Assembly (NCBI RefSeq): GCF_001644605.1
Contig: NZ_CP011388.1
Location: 4,073,501 to 4,137,500 of the forward strand
Origin: Paenibacillus swuensis
GTDB taxonomy: Bacteria > Bacillota > Bacilli > Paenibacillales > DY6
Length of the DNA stretch: 64,000 nt
Direction of reading: 5' to 3'
Part shown: in pieces, positions 45,641-54,222 of the stretch
Numbering within the stretch: position 1 is the stretch's first letter
How the letters are laid out: every line of letters starts with the position of its first letter
Translations under genes and position numbers: made by a program
Notes under the pieces: model-generated
What the model saw: the letters and a program-made list of their open reading frames with translations, nothing else
What the model was told of the DNA's origin: nothing
The model's database searches: none

Positions 45641-46348
45641 TTAAAATAGATGAACGAGATAAGGAAGCTTGCTCGCAAAACCTTCCGCATAAGCTACATT
45701 TCGCTGTTGACCGAGTAATCGGTCCCGCGCAGCGACACGCTCCAAGTAGGATTGATTGAGTGGAGTACTCACAACATCTTTTCCCTCTCCCGGCGCTTCA
45801 AACTGCGAACGGTAAGCTTCCAGCGCTGCGGTTTTGCGGTCATATACGTCACTGATATCCACCATCAGATCTATATCGTGCACATCATTAATATAATAGA
45901 AATACAATTGCCCCACGGTCCAAGGCGTCAACTCAGGCATCATTTTGCGTAACTTGGCATTGAATACAGCTTGTTCCACCAAGTGGCTGCAATGAACGTG
46001 ATCGGGATGTCTGTCTTGAAAATAAGGCGCGAACACCTTCTTTGGCTTGTACGTTCGAATAACAGATGTAACGGCATCCATATGCTCCTGTGTCAAGAAA
46101 AGCCCACGATCCTTCAGACCCAGATTCATCCGCACGGTTAACCCCAATATATCTGAAGCACGCTCCGCTTCTTTCTGTCGAAGCTCGACCGTTCCGTTGG
46201 AGGACATCTCGGCATAGGTCAGATCGCAAACACCTACACGGTACCCCTGTGCCGTGTGTTTAACTATCGTCCCGCCCATTCCAATTTCCGCATCGTCCGC
46301 ATGTGCGCCGAAAACAAGAATATCCAGTGCTGGTTGTTCTCCGTTCAT
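45641..46348 (-). CDS. bshB1: GlcNAc-malate deacetylase (bacillithiol step 2)
   Basis: A 235-residue zinc deacetylase of the LmbE/PIG-L family. The zinc motif HADDAEIGMGG (HxxDD) and distal HPDHVHCSHLV are visible. It removes acetate from GlcNAc-Mal before BshC adds cysteine. ATG 46348 lies 1 nt after the mgsA stop with GAAGAGG upstream; the open frame to 46507 is a shadow of mgsA. Confidence 0.95.
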   Translation of the reverse strand: MNGEQPALDILVFGAHADDAEIGMGGTIVKHTAQGYRVGVCDLTYAEMSSNGTVELRQKEAERASDILGLTVRMNLGLKDRGLFLTQEHMDAVTSVIRTYKPKKVFAPYFQDRHPDHVHCSHLVEQAVFNAKLRKMMPELTPWTVGQLYFYYINDVHDIDLMVDISDVYDRKTAALEAYRSQFEAPGEGKDVVSTPLNQSYLERVAARDRLLGQQRNVAYAEGFASKLPYLVHLF

Positions 46349-46349
46349 T

Positions 46350-46769
46350 CTATACCTCTTCCGGCTTGTACTTATCCACAAGCTCTCGCCAAGCAAAATC
46401 ACCGCGATCGAGTGCGCGTACCAACATCTCAGCTGTTGCCACATTCGTTGCAACGGGAATACCTTGCACATCGCATAACCGAAGCAAGGCGATAATATCC
46501 GGCTCATGCGGTTGGGCCATGAGCGGGTCTCTAAGGAAAATAATTAAATCCATCTCATTTTGAGCCACCAGCGCTCCGATCTGCTGATCTCCTCCGAGCG
46601 GGCCGGACATGAAACGATGAATCTTTAACTTCGTCGCTTCCATGATCCGTTTTCCAGTTGTCCCGGTAGAAAATAGGTTATGTCCCTGAAACACATGCTC
46701 ATAGGCAATGACGAAATTGACAATTTCATCTTTCTTTCGGTCATGCGCGATAAATGCGATATCTAACAT
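46350..46769 (-). CDS. mgsA: Methylglyoxal synthase
   Basis: A 139-residue enzyme turning dihydroxyacetone phosphate into methylglyoxal and phosphate. Signature blocks ALIAHD-like [41 protein letters not shown] and [15 protein letters not shown] with catalytic Asp are intact. ATG 46769 has AAAGGGG 7 nt upstream; an upstream ATG at 46787 overlaps the dapB stop. Its placement with bacillithiol genes fits thiol-dependent methylglyoxal detoxification. Confidence 0.95.
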   Translation of the reverse strand: MLDIAFIAHDRKKDEIVNFVIAYEHVFQGHNLFSTGTTGKRIMEATKLKIHRFMSGPLGGDQQIGALVAQNEMDLIIFLRDPLMAQPHEPDIIALLRLCDVQGIPVATNVATAEMLVRALDRGDFAWRELVDKYKPEEV

Positions 46770-46786
46770 AGCTGTACCCCTTTTCA

Positions 46787-47590
46787 TTAATCCATCAGAT
46801 GCTCAAAGCCATAAACCATTCCTGTATAGTTCATTACTTTTTTTATTGATACGTTCACGCCCGGCATGTAACCTGCGCGGTCATAGGAATCATGACGTAT
46901 TTTCAATGATTGGCCGAATGCGCCGAACACCACTTCCTGTTGTGCGAACACACCTGGTAATCTCACACTATGTATACGGAATCCGTTATAATACCCCCCG
47001 CGGGAGCCTTCAATGGTTTCTGTTTCATTGGGATTGCCCTGACGCAGTTCTTGTCTTGCTTCAGAAATCCATTCGGCTGTTTTTACCGCCGTTCCCGAAG
47101 GCGCGTCGAGTTTCTGATCCCCATGGTATTCTATAATCTCTAAATGCGGCATGTATTTAGAAGCTTCCGCCGCAAATTTCATCATTAATATGGCTCCTAT
47201 AGAGAAATTAGGTGCGATTAAGCCGCCAATGCCTTGATCATTACACAGCTTGTCCAGTCTTACAATGTCCTCAGGCGTAAACCCCGTTGTGCCTATGATA
47301 GGGCGTACCTTATGCTTCAGAGCTAACTCGGTATGACTAAGGACCGTGTGAGGGGTGGTGAAATCAACGACTACATCCGGCTTTCCATTGATAAGCGCTG
47401 TTTCAAAGTCTTCCTCCACCAACACCCCCGCTGGTTCCATACCTACCAACCGTCCCGCGTCAATTCCTTTCACGGAAGGACTAACCGCCGCGACAAGCCT
47501 AAGTTCCGGATCGGACAGCACCATTCTCACAACTTCTTGGCCCATACGTCCTCTGGCCCCTGCTACGGCTACTTTAATGATTTGCGACAT
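46787..47590 (-). CDS. dapB: 4-hydroxy-tetrahydrodipicolinate reductase
   Basis: A 267-residue NAD(P)H-dependent reductase of lysine/diaminopimelate synthesis. Rossmann loop [28 protein letters not shown] and the catalytic segment [18 protein letters not shown] (His-His/Lys) are clear. GAGGAG precedes the ATG. It sits in the conserved ypjD-dapB-mgsA-bshB1-bshA-cca-birA order, here with a TPR gene inserted. Confidence 0.96.
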   Translation of the reverse strand: MSQIIKVAVAGARGRMGQEVVRMVLSDPELRLVAAVSPSVKGIDAGRLVGMEPAGVLVEEDFETALINGKPDVVVDFTTPHTVLSHTELALKHKVRPIIGTTGFTPEDIVRLDKLCNDQGIGGLIAPNFSIGAILMMKFAAEASKYMPHLEIIEYHGDQKLDAPSGTAVKTAEWISEARQELRQGNPNETETIEGSRGGYYNGFRIHSVRLPGVFAQQEVVFGAFGQSLKIRHDSYDRAGYMPGVNVSIKKVMNYTGMVYGFEHLMD

Positions 47591-47637
47591 TCGTGTTTCT
47601 CCTCTTCATCTATGATCTGCAAGGATATCAACCGTTT

Positions 47638-48162
47638 TCAGTGATGATTTGAATCGTGATTCACGTTGATCCATAGTTCATATTGCAATAGCAACGCTGA
47701 TGCCAATTCATTCGCCGGATCTGTCTTTAATGCTTCCTTCGCGTAATGAATGGCGGAACGTACATCGTGTTGCGCATATTTCACTTCAGCCAACAACACA
47801 TAGGCTTCGACGGACAACGGATCTAGCTTAATCGCTTGCTTTAACAACCGGGCCGCCTCAGCTAAATCCGGAGTCTCCGATTGGACCAGTCTTTCGGCCA
47901 GATGAACATTGTCTTTGGCTTGCAGAAGCTGTATTTGCAGCAAATATTCATCGTGTTGTGAATCAAGCTCAATAGCTTTCATAGCATGTTCCCGGGCCTT
48001 GGCCAATTTACCGCTGCGCGAATACGTAATGGAGAGCTTATAATGATAGCTGGCATTCATAGGTTCTAGTGTAACAGCTTTCTCGAAGGCTTCTATAGCA
48101 CCTTCAAAATCATGATGAAATATACGCTCATAGGCCTTACGGACATAGTCTTCCCCATTCAT
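47638..48162 (-). CDS. Tetratricopeptide-repeat protein
   Basis: A 174-residue soluble protein made largely of TPR units (FHHDFEGAIEAFEKAVTLEP, ASYHYKLSITYSRSGKLAKA, LAEAARLLKQAIKLDPLSVE, AYVLLAEVKYAQHDVRSAIH). It ends in a His/Asp/Asn-rich tail. GGAGGATG precedes the ATG. It sits between ypjD and dapB, a position not occupied by a TPR gene in B. subtilis. It probably mediates protein contacts; the partner is unknown. Confidence 0.85.
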   Translation of the reverse strand: MNGEDYVRKAYERIFHHDFEGAIEAFEKAVTLEPMNASYHYKLSITYSRSGKLAKAREHAMKAIELDSQHDEYLLQIQLLQAKDNVHLAERLVQSETPDLAEAARLLKQAIKLDPLSVEAYVLLAEVKYAQHDVRSAIHYAKEALKTDPANELASALLLQYELWINVNHDSNHH

Positions 48163-48213
48163 GCGCCCATCCTCCTCTCCTGATCCAAGTAAAGGTGATG
48201 GTACAGCATATGT

Positions 48214-48555
48214 TTATCCTTCGGGTTCGGTGTTGACTTTTGTCCAACGATTGGCATCACGGGTGTTAAATTTATGCATAACTTTATTGTGCGCTTCGGT
48301 CAAATCAATTCCTAACGAATTGGCAAAACATACCGTAATGAACAGAATATCGCCAAGCTCCAACTCTATGGAATTATCGGGTTCGTTCTGCTTCTTGGGT
48401 TTTTCCCCAAATTCGTGATTCACTTCTCTTGCAAGCTCGCCTACTTCCTCAGACATTCGGGCCAGCATCGCCAGCGGGCTGAAATAACCTTCTTTGAATT
48501 GCGATATGTATAGATCTACTTCCTGTTGAATTTCCTTCAATGACTTCTCCGCCAT
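48214..48555 (-). CDS. ypjD: MazG-like nucleotide pyrophosphohydrolase
   Basis: A 113-residue all-alpha NTP pyrophosphatase. The metal-binding EExxE motif is in MSEEVGELAREV and the ExxD motif is in ELGDILFITV. It likely cleaves non-canonical or excess (d)NTPs. ATG 48555 has AGGATG upstream; the longer frame to 48678 extends into the divergent promoter region. First gene of the dap-bsh-cca-birA operon. Confidence 0.9.
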   Translation of the reverse strand: MAEKSLKEIQQEVDLYISQFKEGYFSPLAMLARMSEEVGELAREVNHEFGEKPKKQNEPDNSIELELGDILFITVCFANSLGIDLTEAHNKVMHKFNTRDANRWTKVNTEPEG

Positions 48556-48625
48556 GCGCTCACATCCTGATCCTCTTGTGCTAACCCCTATGTTATCGCA
48601 AAGCAGAGTTGAAAACAAATCCTTT

Positions 48626-48654
48626 TTGGCTTCTAAAATGAAAACGGGTATAAT
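48626..48654 (+). promoter_or_regulatory. Promoter of ypjC with overlapping inverted repeat
   Basis: TTGGCT (48626-48631), 17-nt spacer, TATAAT (48649-48654). The -10 is part of one arm of a perfect 10-bp inverted repeat, CGGGTATAAT at 48645-48654 and ATTATACCCG at 48681-48690. Confidence 0.65.
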
Positions 48655-48707
48655 AAAATTCGTAGCTTCACAACACAACCATTATACCCGAAGAGGACTG
48701 TGAAACC

Positions 48708-49586
48708 ATGCGTCATAGCTTAGCGGACAACATCTTTAAAACTTTACTCCCGATCATGCTAGGTACCGCCCTTTATGCTTTCGGGCTCCATTACTTTATT
48801 ATTCCCAATCAACTTATGGAAGGCGGAGTTACAGGGATCTCCATCCTTCTTAGTTATGCCTTTGATGTGCCAACCTCTGTATCTACACTACTATTCAATA
48901 TACCCTTGTTTATCCTAGGTTGGCGCGTCTTAGGACGGAAGTCCATGATGTTTACCATCTTCGGAACGTTGTCCTTTACGTTCTTCCTGTGGCTGATGGA
49001 AACAATTATTGACAAACAATATATTCAGCCTTTCTATACAGAACATGACTATATCCTTGCATCTTTATATGCAGGGGTTTCGGTTGGCGGCGGATTGGGT
49101 ATTGTATTTCGTGCAGGCGGAACCACCGGCGGTTCGGATATTATTGCTCGCATATTGCAGAAGAAACGCGGATTCAGCATGGGACAAGTCATCCTCTTCT
49201 TCGATGCTTTAATCATCGGGTTATCCTTGTTGTATATTCCGTTGGAAAGAGTGTTATATACGCTCGTCACGGTATTTATTGGATCCAAAATTATCGATTT
49301 TATTCAGGAAGGCGCTTATGCCGCCAAAGCTTTTACTATCATCACCAATCACGGCGAGAAGATTGCGGATACCATTACGAAGGATATGGATCGCGGCGTT
49401 ACGATTATTCCCGCCACGGGCGCATATTCCAAACAAGCGAAGGAAGTGCTGTACTGTGTTGTAAGCCGGCAGGAAATCCGCAGAGTGAAAGAAATCGTTC
49501 ATGAGATTGACCACTCTGCTTTTGTCATCATCAATGACGTTCATGATGTGCTTGGAGAAGGATTTAAAGGAAATTCAGGGCACTAA
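48708..49586 (+). CDS. ypjC: YitT-family membrane protein (DUF161 + DUF2179)
   Basis: A 292-residue protein with about five or six membrane helices in the first ~200 residues (PIMLGTALYAFGLHYFIIPN, GGVTGISILLSYAF, GGGLGIVFRAGGTTGGSD) and a cytoplasmic DUF2179 domain (~220-290) with VTIIPATGAYSKQAKEVLYC. Position beside ypjD and ypjB matches B. subtilis ypjC. YitT-family function is unknown. A purine-rich AAGAGGA precedes the ATG. Confidence 0.88.
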   Translation: MRHSLADNIFKTLLPIMLGTALYAFGLHYFIIPNQLMEGGVTGISILLSYAFDVPTSVSTLLFNIPLFILGWRVLGRKSMMFTIFGTLSFTFFLWLMETIIDKQYIQPFYTEHDYILASLYAGVSVGGGLGIVFRAGGTTGGSDIIARILQKKRGFSMGQVILFFDALIIGLSLLYIPLERVLYTLVTVFIGSKIIDFIQEGAYAAKAFTIITNHGEKIADTITKDMDRGVTIIPATGAYSKQAKEVLYCVVSRQEIRRVKEIVHEIDHSAFVIINDVHDVLGEGFKGNSGH

Positions 49587-49624
49587 AAGAGAGGCAGGTC
49601 TTTAATAGACCTTGCCTCTCTTTT
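49585..49624. terminator. Bidirectional terminator between ypjC and ypjB
   Basis: A stem of 17 nt per arm (AAAAGAGAGGCAGGTCT with its near-perfect complement) between convergent genes. It overlaps the last codons of ypjB. Confidence 0.93.
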
Positions 49625-50492
49625 CCTTCTGAACCGGGACGTAATTTTGTTCATGTCTGTAACGTAAATAAGCGACATAAACCAGAACCGTCAAAATCGA
49701 CGCTCCCAGCACCGATGACCAAATCCATGGATTCGGCGGAGCCAACGCGGGACCATATGCAGCGGCATCCTTCTTCGCGAAAAGGTCCGACAACATTAAA
49801 CGAAAGTTTTCGATTCCAATCTGGACTTGCCTCTTCGAAATTTGCGGTCTTGATAATTCTTCCTCTATAAATCGCAGAGTACCTAAAACCCGTTCTTCTT
49901 CTTCCGGTGGTCTTTGAATAAGCATAGCGGGCCGGATAAACAGATAATGGGTTTTCAGTATATTGAAACTTGACAGCGCATCTGCCCACTTGGCATCTTT
50001 CACGGTTGTCTCCAGGACGTTAACTTCTTCATGGATAGTACGATAATACTGTAGCCACATAGGTTGGCTGGGATGGGTTAAGGCATCTGTTACCAATCGC
50101 ACGCGCGCAATCGCCTCAGATGCTTCCTCCTGCGAATATTGGACCGCGTTGAACTCCTTCTGAGCTTCAAGTACCGTATCGTAAAAGGCCCTCGCCCCTT
50201 CCGGAGAAGTAATCCCAGTGTACTTTATTTGTGTCATGGTTTTGCTGAATTTCTGCAGCTGCTGCCGAATGGCCAGTACATCTTCAAAGCTTTCCGCCGC
50301 GTATACATTTTTGTACATTTGATCTGCTGTTGCGTTTAAGGAAGTAATTTTCTGAAATTCATCACTCTGCTCTACGGCAGCGTGTGTCATATATACGGCA
50401 GGCGCGTTGACACTGCATGCCGCGCATCCGACCAAAGCGCTAATCCCCAACATTAGCATACCGGATCTGCGCAAGACTCTCGTCCATAACAT
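49602..50492 (-). CDS. ypjB: Sporulation protein YpjB
   Basis: A 296-residue envelope protein: an N-terminal export signal with a lipobox-like ALVGC, a helical outer domain (~40-250) and a C-terminal membrane helix (WIWSSVLGASILTVLVYVAYL). It matches the YpjB sporulation family by topology and by its place between ypjA and ypjC. The likely RBS (GGGGGG) and the ATG at 50492 both lie inside a 21-bp hairpin arm, so translation may depend on ypjA translation. Confidence 0.87.
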   Translation of the reverse strand: MLWTRVLRRSGMLMLGISALVGCAACSVNAPAVYMTHAAVEQSDEFQKITSLNATADQMYKNVYAAESFEDVLAIRQQLQKFSKTMTQIKYTGITSPEGARAFYDTVLEAQKEFNAVQYSQEEASEAIARVRLVTDALTHPSQPMWLQYYRTIHEEVNVLETTVKDAKWADALSSFNILKTHYLFIRPAMLIQRPPEEEERVLGTLRFIEEELSRPQISKRQVQIGIENFRLMLSDLFAKKDAAAYGPALAPPNPWIWSSVLGASILTVLVYVAYLRYRHEQNYVPVQKEKRGKVY

Positions 50493-50540
50493 AGGACATC
50501 CCCCCTACATTGAATGTATGGGGGGATGTCCTATGTTATG
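50485..50540 (-). repeat. Perfect 21-bp inverted repeat over the ypjB RBS and start codon
   Basis: Arms 50485-50505 and 50520-50540 are exact reverse complements (one arm begins CATAACATAGGACATCCC); the 14-nt loop adds five more pairs (TACAT/ATGTA). In ypjA-ypjB mRNA the GGGGGG RBS and ATG 50492 are both in the 3' arm. No T run follows on either strand, so it is not an intrinsic terminator. It starts 7 nt after the ypjA stop. Confidence 0.9.
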
Positions 50541-50546
50541 CCTGGA

Positions 50547-51194
50547 TTATTGACGTCCTTTCGAACGGTAAATAACCGCGTACCATGCAATTGCAACACT
50601 GACCAGAGTCAATGTTACCGTATAGCCCGCGATAACATTGAGATTGTCTTCCAGTTCGGCAGACAGCCAAGGATACAGTCCCTGACCGTAATCCATATAA
50701 TCATTAACCAGTGTCCACAAGCCCACAAGCAGCAAACTGCCCCAGCCATACCTGTAGAACCTGGCAAAAAGCAATACTTCAGCAGCCATTCCCAGATGGG
50801 ATACGGTCAGCATCCAATCCTGCCAATGCAAGGGATCGCCCTGTGCGGAACCGGCAAATATCATGGTTACGGCCCAGATCCCGTATTTAAACGAAGTAAC
50901 AAGCGCAAAAGCTTCAATAAAACCTCTGAGCGGTGTGCGTATGGATTGATTAGCATATACATCCGCTACCAGATAAACTAAGGTCAAAGTGAAAAAGAGG
51001 CTGGCTGTGGGACTATCCGGAACAAATAATAGTTGCCACTCCGGCCGCATCATATTCGATACTGTATACTCCAATTGGCCGGCATACCACATATAGCCAT
51101 AGATGGTGCCTGCCAGATTCGTAAGCAGTAAACTCCATAACATCAACCGGCTTTTCAAAAAAGCGGTACTCCATAAATAGGGTAAATTCAACAA
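50547..51194 (-). CDS. ypjA: YpjA-family membrane protein (DUF1405)
   Basis: A 215-residue polytopic protein with about five or six membrane helices (LWSTAFLKSRLMLWSLLLTNLAGTIYGY..., LLFVPDSPTASLFFTLTLVY, PLHWQDWMLTVSHLGMAAEVLLF). Its position between qcrC and ypjB matches B. subtilis ypjA. I choose TTG 51194, 6 nt after AAAGGAG; the frame stays open to 51242, but that region is the qcrC terminator hairpin. Function unknown; the qcr neighbourhood hints at respiration or sporulation. Confidence 0.85.
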   Translation of the reverse strand: MLNLPYLWSTAFLKSRLMLWSLLLTNLAGTIYGYMWYAGQLEYTVSNMMRPEWQLLFVPDSPTASLFFTLTLVYLVADVYANQSIRTPLRGFIEAFALVTSFKYGIWAVTMIFAGSAQGDPLHWQDWMLTVSHLGMAAEVLLFARFYRYGWGSLLLVGLWTLVNDYMDYGQGLYPWLSAELEDNLNVIAGYTVTLTLVSVAIAWYAVIYRSKGRQ

Positions 51195-51213
51195 AAGGAA
51201 CTCCTTTACGTTC

Positions 51214-51275
51214 AAAAAAACCTGACCTTCTTCCGGAAGCAATTGCCTTCTAAAAGTGGGTCAGGTATTTTTTTG
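51214..51275. terminator. Terminator between qcrC and ypjA
   Basis: Minus-strand ACCTGACC and GGTCAGGT frame a loop containing CTTCCGGAAG; T runs follow on both strands. It lies ~10 nt past qcrC and just upstream of the ypjA RBS, so ypjA expression may rely on readthrough. Confidence 0.8.
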
Positions 51276-51281
51276 ATTATG

Positions 51282-52175
51282 TTATTCTGCAGCAGGCGCT
51301 TTTTGTTTAGACAACCATTCCGCAAGAGCGTCAATATCTTGATCCGAGAAACCGGCAGCTGTCAAAGCATCTTTCTGCGCGGGCATCTTGTTATATCCGT
51401 TCGCGATGATGTCTACAATAGCGTCTTTGTCGTGAAGATCGCCTACACCGCGTAATGCTGGAATCTTGGCGTTAGGCATACCTTTCAAATCCGCACCGTG
51501 GCAGGATACGCAAGAAGCTTTCGCATAGAGTTGAGCACCCGGGTCGTCTTCTGCAACGATCGGGACTACGGCCGGCTTCTTCGTTTCTCCGCCTCCGCCG
51601 CCTTTCTTCGCTTCTTCTTCCGCCAACATTTCGCGTTCGATATGCTCAGGAACGACACCGGAAGCTTTCAGCTCATGCTGGTAGTGCGTCCAGGATACGT
51701 TCGTCAAGTAAATCGTTGCGAGAATGGAAAGAAACATGAGTGAAGAGGCAATCGGACGACGGTAGAATCTTCTTTCTTTACCCGTGTCCAGGAAAGGAGC
51801 AAGAGTTAATCCGCCGAACAGAATACCAGGCACGACGAGCGTTCCCAGCACTACATAATCTTCTGAAGTATAAGGATACTTAAGTAGTTGATACATGAAT
51901 AAGAAGTACCAGTCCGGCATCGGAATGAACGATCCGTTCAGCGGATTGGCCGGATAACCTAACGGTGCAGGCTCAGCGATGGTTAAGACCAGAAAGCCTA
52001 CCAACACTACCGCACCTACCATCCATTCTTTCAACAGGAAGTTAGGAATAAATGCCTCGGATTTGCCCGGGAAGGACGTGTAATCCGGAGGGATATACGT
52101 GTTCGGATTCTTCTTAACGCGGGAATCCCCGACGTAAATGACTTTCTCATTGTTGTTTCCTTGGCCGTGTGCCAT
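51282..52175 (-). CDS. qcrC: Menaquinol:cytochrome c reductase, subunit IV-cytochrome c fusion
   Basis: A 297-residue subunit of the bc complex. The N-terminal part resembles b6f subunit IV with three membrane helices (about 52-70, 108-128, 145-162) and the PDWYFLFMYQLLKYP segment. A Lys/Gly-rich linker leads to a C-terminal cytochrome c domain with CVSCH at 222-226 and axial Met in YNKMPAQ. This fusion is typical of Bacillus-type complexes. It follows qcrB by 22 nt. Confidence 0.96.
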   Translation of the reverse strand: MAHGQGNNNEKVIYVGDSRVKKNPNTYIPPDYTSFPGKSEAFIPNFLLKEWMVGAVVLVGFLVLTIAEPAPLGYPANPLNGSFIPMPDWYFLFMYQLLKYPYTSEDYVVLGTLVVPGILFGGLTLAPFLDTGKERRFYRRPIASSLMFLSILATIYLTNVSWTHYQHELKASGVVPEHIEREMLAEEEAKKGGGGGETKKPAVVPIVAEDDPGAQLYAKASCVSCHGADLKGMPNAKIPALRGVGDLHDKDAIVDIIANGYNKMPAQKDALTAAGFSDQDIDALAEWLSKQKAPAAE

Positions 52176-52197
52176 GAAGGGTTATCCTCCTTTCAAC

Positions 52198-52869
52198 TTA
52201 TAGTGGACCGGCAATTCCTTGTCTGCGGATCATGAAGAAGTGACCGCCGAGCAGGGCAAGCAGAACACCCGGCAAGAAGAAGACATGCAGCGCGAAGAAA
52301 CGGGTTAGTGTTTGTGCGCCTACAATTGTTCCGCCTTGCAGAAATTCTTTAATATAAGGGCCGGCAACCGGAACCGATGCCGCAATTTCAATACCGACCT
52401 TCGTTGCGAAGTATGCTTTGTTATCCCATGGCAGCAAGTACCCTGTGAAACCAAGACCCAGCATGACGAAGAAAATCAACATCCCGACAACCCAGTTCAT
52501 CTCGCGAGGCGCTTTATAAGAACCTGTGAAGAACACACGCAGGGTATGTAGAAACATCATTACAATAACCAAACTTGCTCCCCAGTGGTGCATACCGCGA
52601 ACGATGACGCCGAAGGCGACTTTGTGTTGAAGGTAATCGACACTGGCATAAGCATTGATAATATCCGGAACATAATACATTGTCAGGAACATTCCGGAAA
52701 GAATTTGAATGATTGTGATAAAGAACGTTAATCCGCCGAAACAATATACGAATGCAGAAAAGTGATGAGCGGGGTTAACATGCTCGGGAACTTCATGGTC
52801 CGCAACGTCTCTCCATATCGGCGTGATATCAAGACGTTCATCTATCCAATTATAGACGTTTTTAAACAT
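52198..52869 (-). CDS. qcrB: Menaquinol:cytochrome c reductase cytochrome b subunit
   Basis: A 223-residue cytochrome b6-type protein with four membrane helices. The heme-ligand His pairs are in VIVRGMHHWGASLVIVMMFLHTLRVF and RFFALHVFFLPGVLLALLGGHFF, and GFTGYLLPWDNKAYFA is the quinol-site segment. A Cys of the kind that binds heme c_i may be near the N-terminus in this family but I did not see one conserved. It follows qcrA by 15 nt. Confidence 0.97.
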   Translation of the reverse strand: MFKNVYNWIDERLDITPIWRDVADHEVPEHVNPAHHFSAFVYCFGGLTFFITIIQILSGMFLTMYYVPDIINAYASVDYLQHKVAFGVIVRGMHHWGASLVIVMMFLHTLRVFFTGSYKAPREMNWVVGMLIFFVMLGLGFTGYLLPWDNKAYFATKVGIEIAASVPVAGPYIKEFLQGGTIVGAQTLTRFFALHVFFLPGVLLALLGGHFFMIRRQGIAGPL

Positions 52870-52884
52870 CTGATGTAACGCCTC

Positions 52885-53427
52885 CTATCCTCTTGTATTC
52901 GGTTTCAGACCGCCCAGATAAACATATCCGTCTTTAACTTCCACTTCATATTCATCAAGTGGGGCCGGTGCAACCATTAAGTTCTTACCGTTCTTGTCAT
53001 AATGCGCATTGTGGCAAGGGCACATAAACTGATTCGGCGTGGAAGGATCGTTATTCCAACCGATTGTGCAGCCTAAGTGCTTACAAATCGGAGACATGGC
53101 GTATACACTGCCCTGCTCGTCTTTGAGTATCCATGCTTCAAATTCCGGATCGCTCTCAAACCATCCGTCTACTTGATGTGCCTGAAATTTGAACGACTTC
53201 GGTTCCGTCGTAATTTTGCTCTCCTCAACAACTTTCACCATAGCCGCTTCGTCTTTCTTGCGCAACAGCGGATCCACCGCGAATCTTACCATCGGAATGG
53301 TAGGACCGGCTGCCAGAAAGGCTGTCGTGCCTCCAAGCGTGTAAGCCAGAAACTGACGTCGCGACATTTCGCGGCGTTTAGGCTTTTCGTTTACTCCAGG
53401 CAGACTCTGCTTGTTCTCGTTACTCAT
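52885..53427 (-). CDS. qcrA: Menaquinol:cytochrome c reductase Rieske iron-sulfur subunit
   Basis: A 180-residue Rieske protein. A twin-arginine signal anchor (MSRRQFLAYTLGGTTAFLAAGP) fits Tat export. The [2Fe-2S] ligands are in SPICKHLGCTIGWN and CPCHNAHYDKNG, with both bridging Cys present. ATG 53427 has AAAGGGGG upstream; a longer frame to 53460 lacks an RBS. First gene of qcrABC, behind a good promoter. Confidence 0.96.
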   Translation of the reverse strand: MSNENKQSLPGVNEKPKRREMSRRQFLAYTLGGTTAFLAAGPTIPMVRFAVDPLLRKKDEAAMVKVVEESKITTEPKSFKFQAHQVDGWFESDPEFEAWILKDEQGSVYAMSPICKHLGCTIGWNNDPSTPNQFMCPCHNAHYDKNGKNLMVAPAPLDEYEVEVKDGYVYLGGLKPNTRG

Positions 53428-53493
53428 ACGTATTCTACCCCCTTTGCTGACAACTCTCACATCTTCATTGTTCTTCTGTACTAGGACATAATA

Positions 53494-53522
53494 ATAATAG
53501 CTTAGTGCCTATATACCGTCAA
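53494..53522 (-). promoter_or_regulatory. Promoter of qcrABC
   Basis: Minus-strand TTGACG (53522-53517), 17-nt spacer, TATTAT (53499-53494), ~67 nt upstream of the qcrA ATG and downstream of the ypiF terminator. Confidence 0.7.
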
Positions 53523-53539
53523 GAATTTGACACGAAAAA

Positions 53540-53562
53540 TGAAAGGGCATTCCTTGCCCTCC
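53540..53562 (-). terminator. Intrinsic terminator after ypiF
   Basis: Minus-strand AGGGC-aaggaat-GCCCT followed by TTTCATTTTT, ~12 nt past the ypiF stop. Confidence 0.55.
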
Positions 53563-53573
53563 CTATCAATTGT

Positions 53574-54062
53574 TTACGAATTTGTCACATTTCCCGAAAC
53601 GTGTGTCCCGCTTGCTTTAATTGTGTCCGGATCAACTCGTTGTACACGCCAGAGCTCCTGTATTTGTTCATTAATCACGGCCTTGTGTGTCATGTCTTTG
53701 AACGAATCAAACAATAAAGGATGCACAATTAAATCGGCTTCATAGGCGTTTTCATTTTCAAGCGCGATCGAACTCACCATCACTATGTATGTAAACCCCG
53801 AACTTCTCAACTTGTTACATATCCTATTTATGTATTCCGCATAAGACGGGTGGTCCCCTTGATAATGAAGGGCCGGATAGGTAACTGTTCTACCCTTGTA
53901 GGGAATCTCTACTAACTCAAGCACATCTCTCAGTTGTTCCAGCGCTCTCGATGCTTCCCAAGGTTGTTCATCTCCGCGTAAACCGGTGACCGGCAACAGA
54001 CATGTATCCAGAAAGGGTTGGAGACTCGTCCATTCCGACTCTCTGATTTCACTAAATTTCAT
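53574..54062 (-). CDS. ypiF: YpiF-like protein (DUF2487)
   Basis: A 162-residue soluble protein matching YpiF/DUF2487 by sequence features (MKFSEIRESEW, ALHYQGDHPSYAEYINRIC, ADLIVHPLLFDS) and by its conserved place directly upstream of qcrABC. ATG 54062 has AAGGAG 7 nt upstream. No enzymatic motif is recognisable; function unknown. Confidence 0.87.
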   Translation of the reverse strand: MKFSEIRESEWTSLQPFLDTCLLPVTGLRGDEQPWEASRALEQLRDVLELVEIPYKGRTVTYPALHYQGDHPSYAEYINRICNKLRSSGFTYIVMVSSIALENENAYEADLIVHPLLFDSFKDMTHKAVINEQIQELWRVQRVDPDTIKASGTHVSGNVTNS

Positions 54063-54138
54063 CTTTCCACTCCTTCGGCCCAAAAGTTGCAGCCTTCATC
54101 ATACCAATTTACAGAGGCAAAGTCATTTTTTATACAAA

Positions 54139-54191
54139 AAAGACAAACGAAGAATGTTAAGCAGATTCACTCCACATTCCCTGATTGTCTC
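54139..54191 (-). terminator. Probable terminator after the IDEAL-domain gene
   Basis: Minus-strand AGACAA...GAATGT pairs with ACATTC...TTTGTCT, followed by TTTTTTG; ~32 nt past the gene's stop. Confidence 0.5.
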
Positions 54192-54222
54192 TGGCGATCT
54201 CTATGAAAGCAAACATCTTTGT

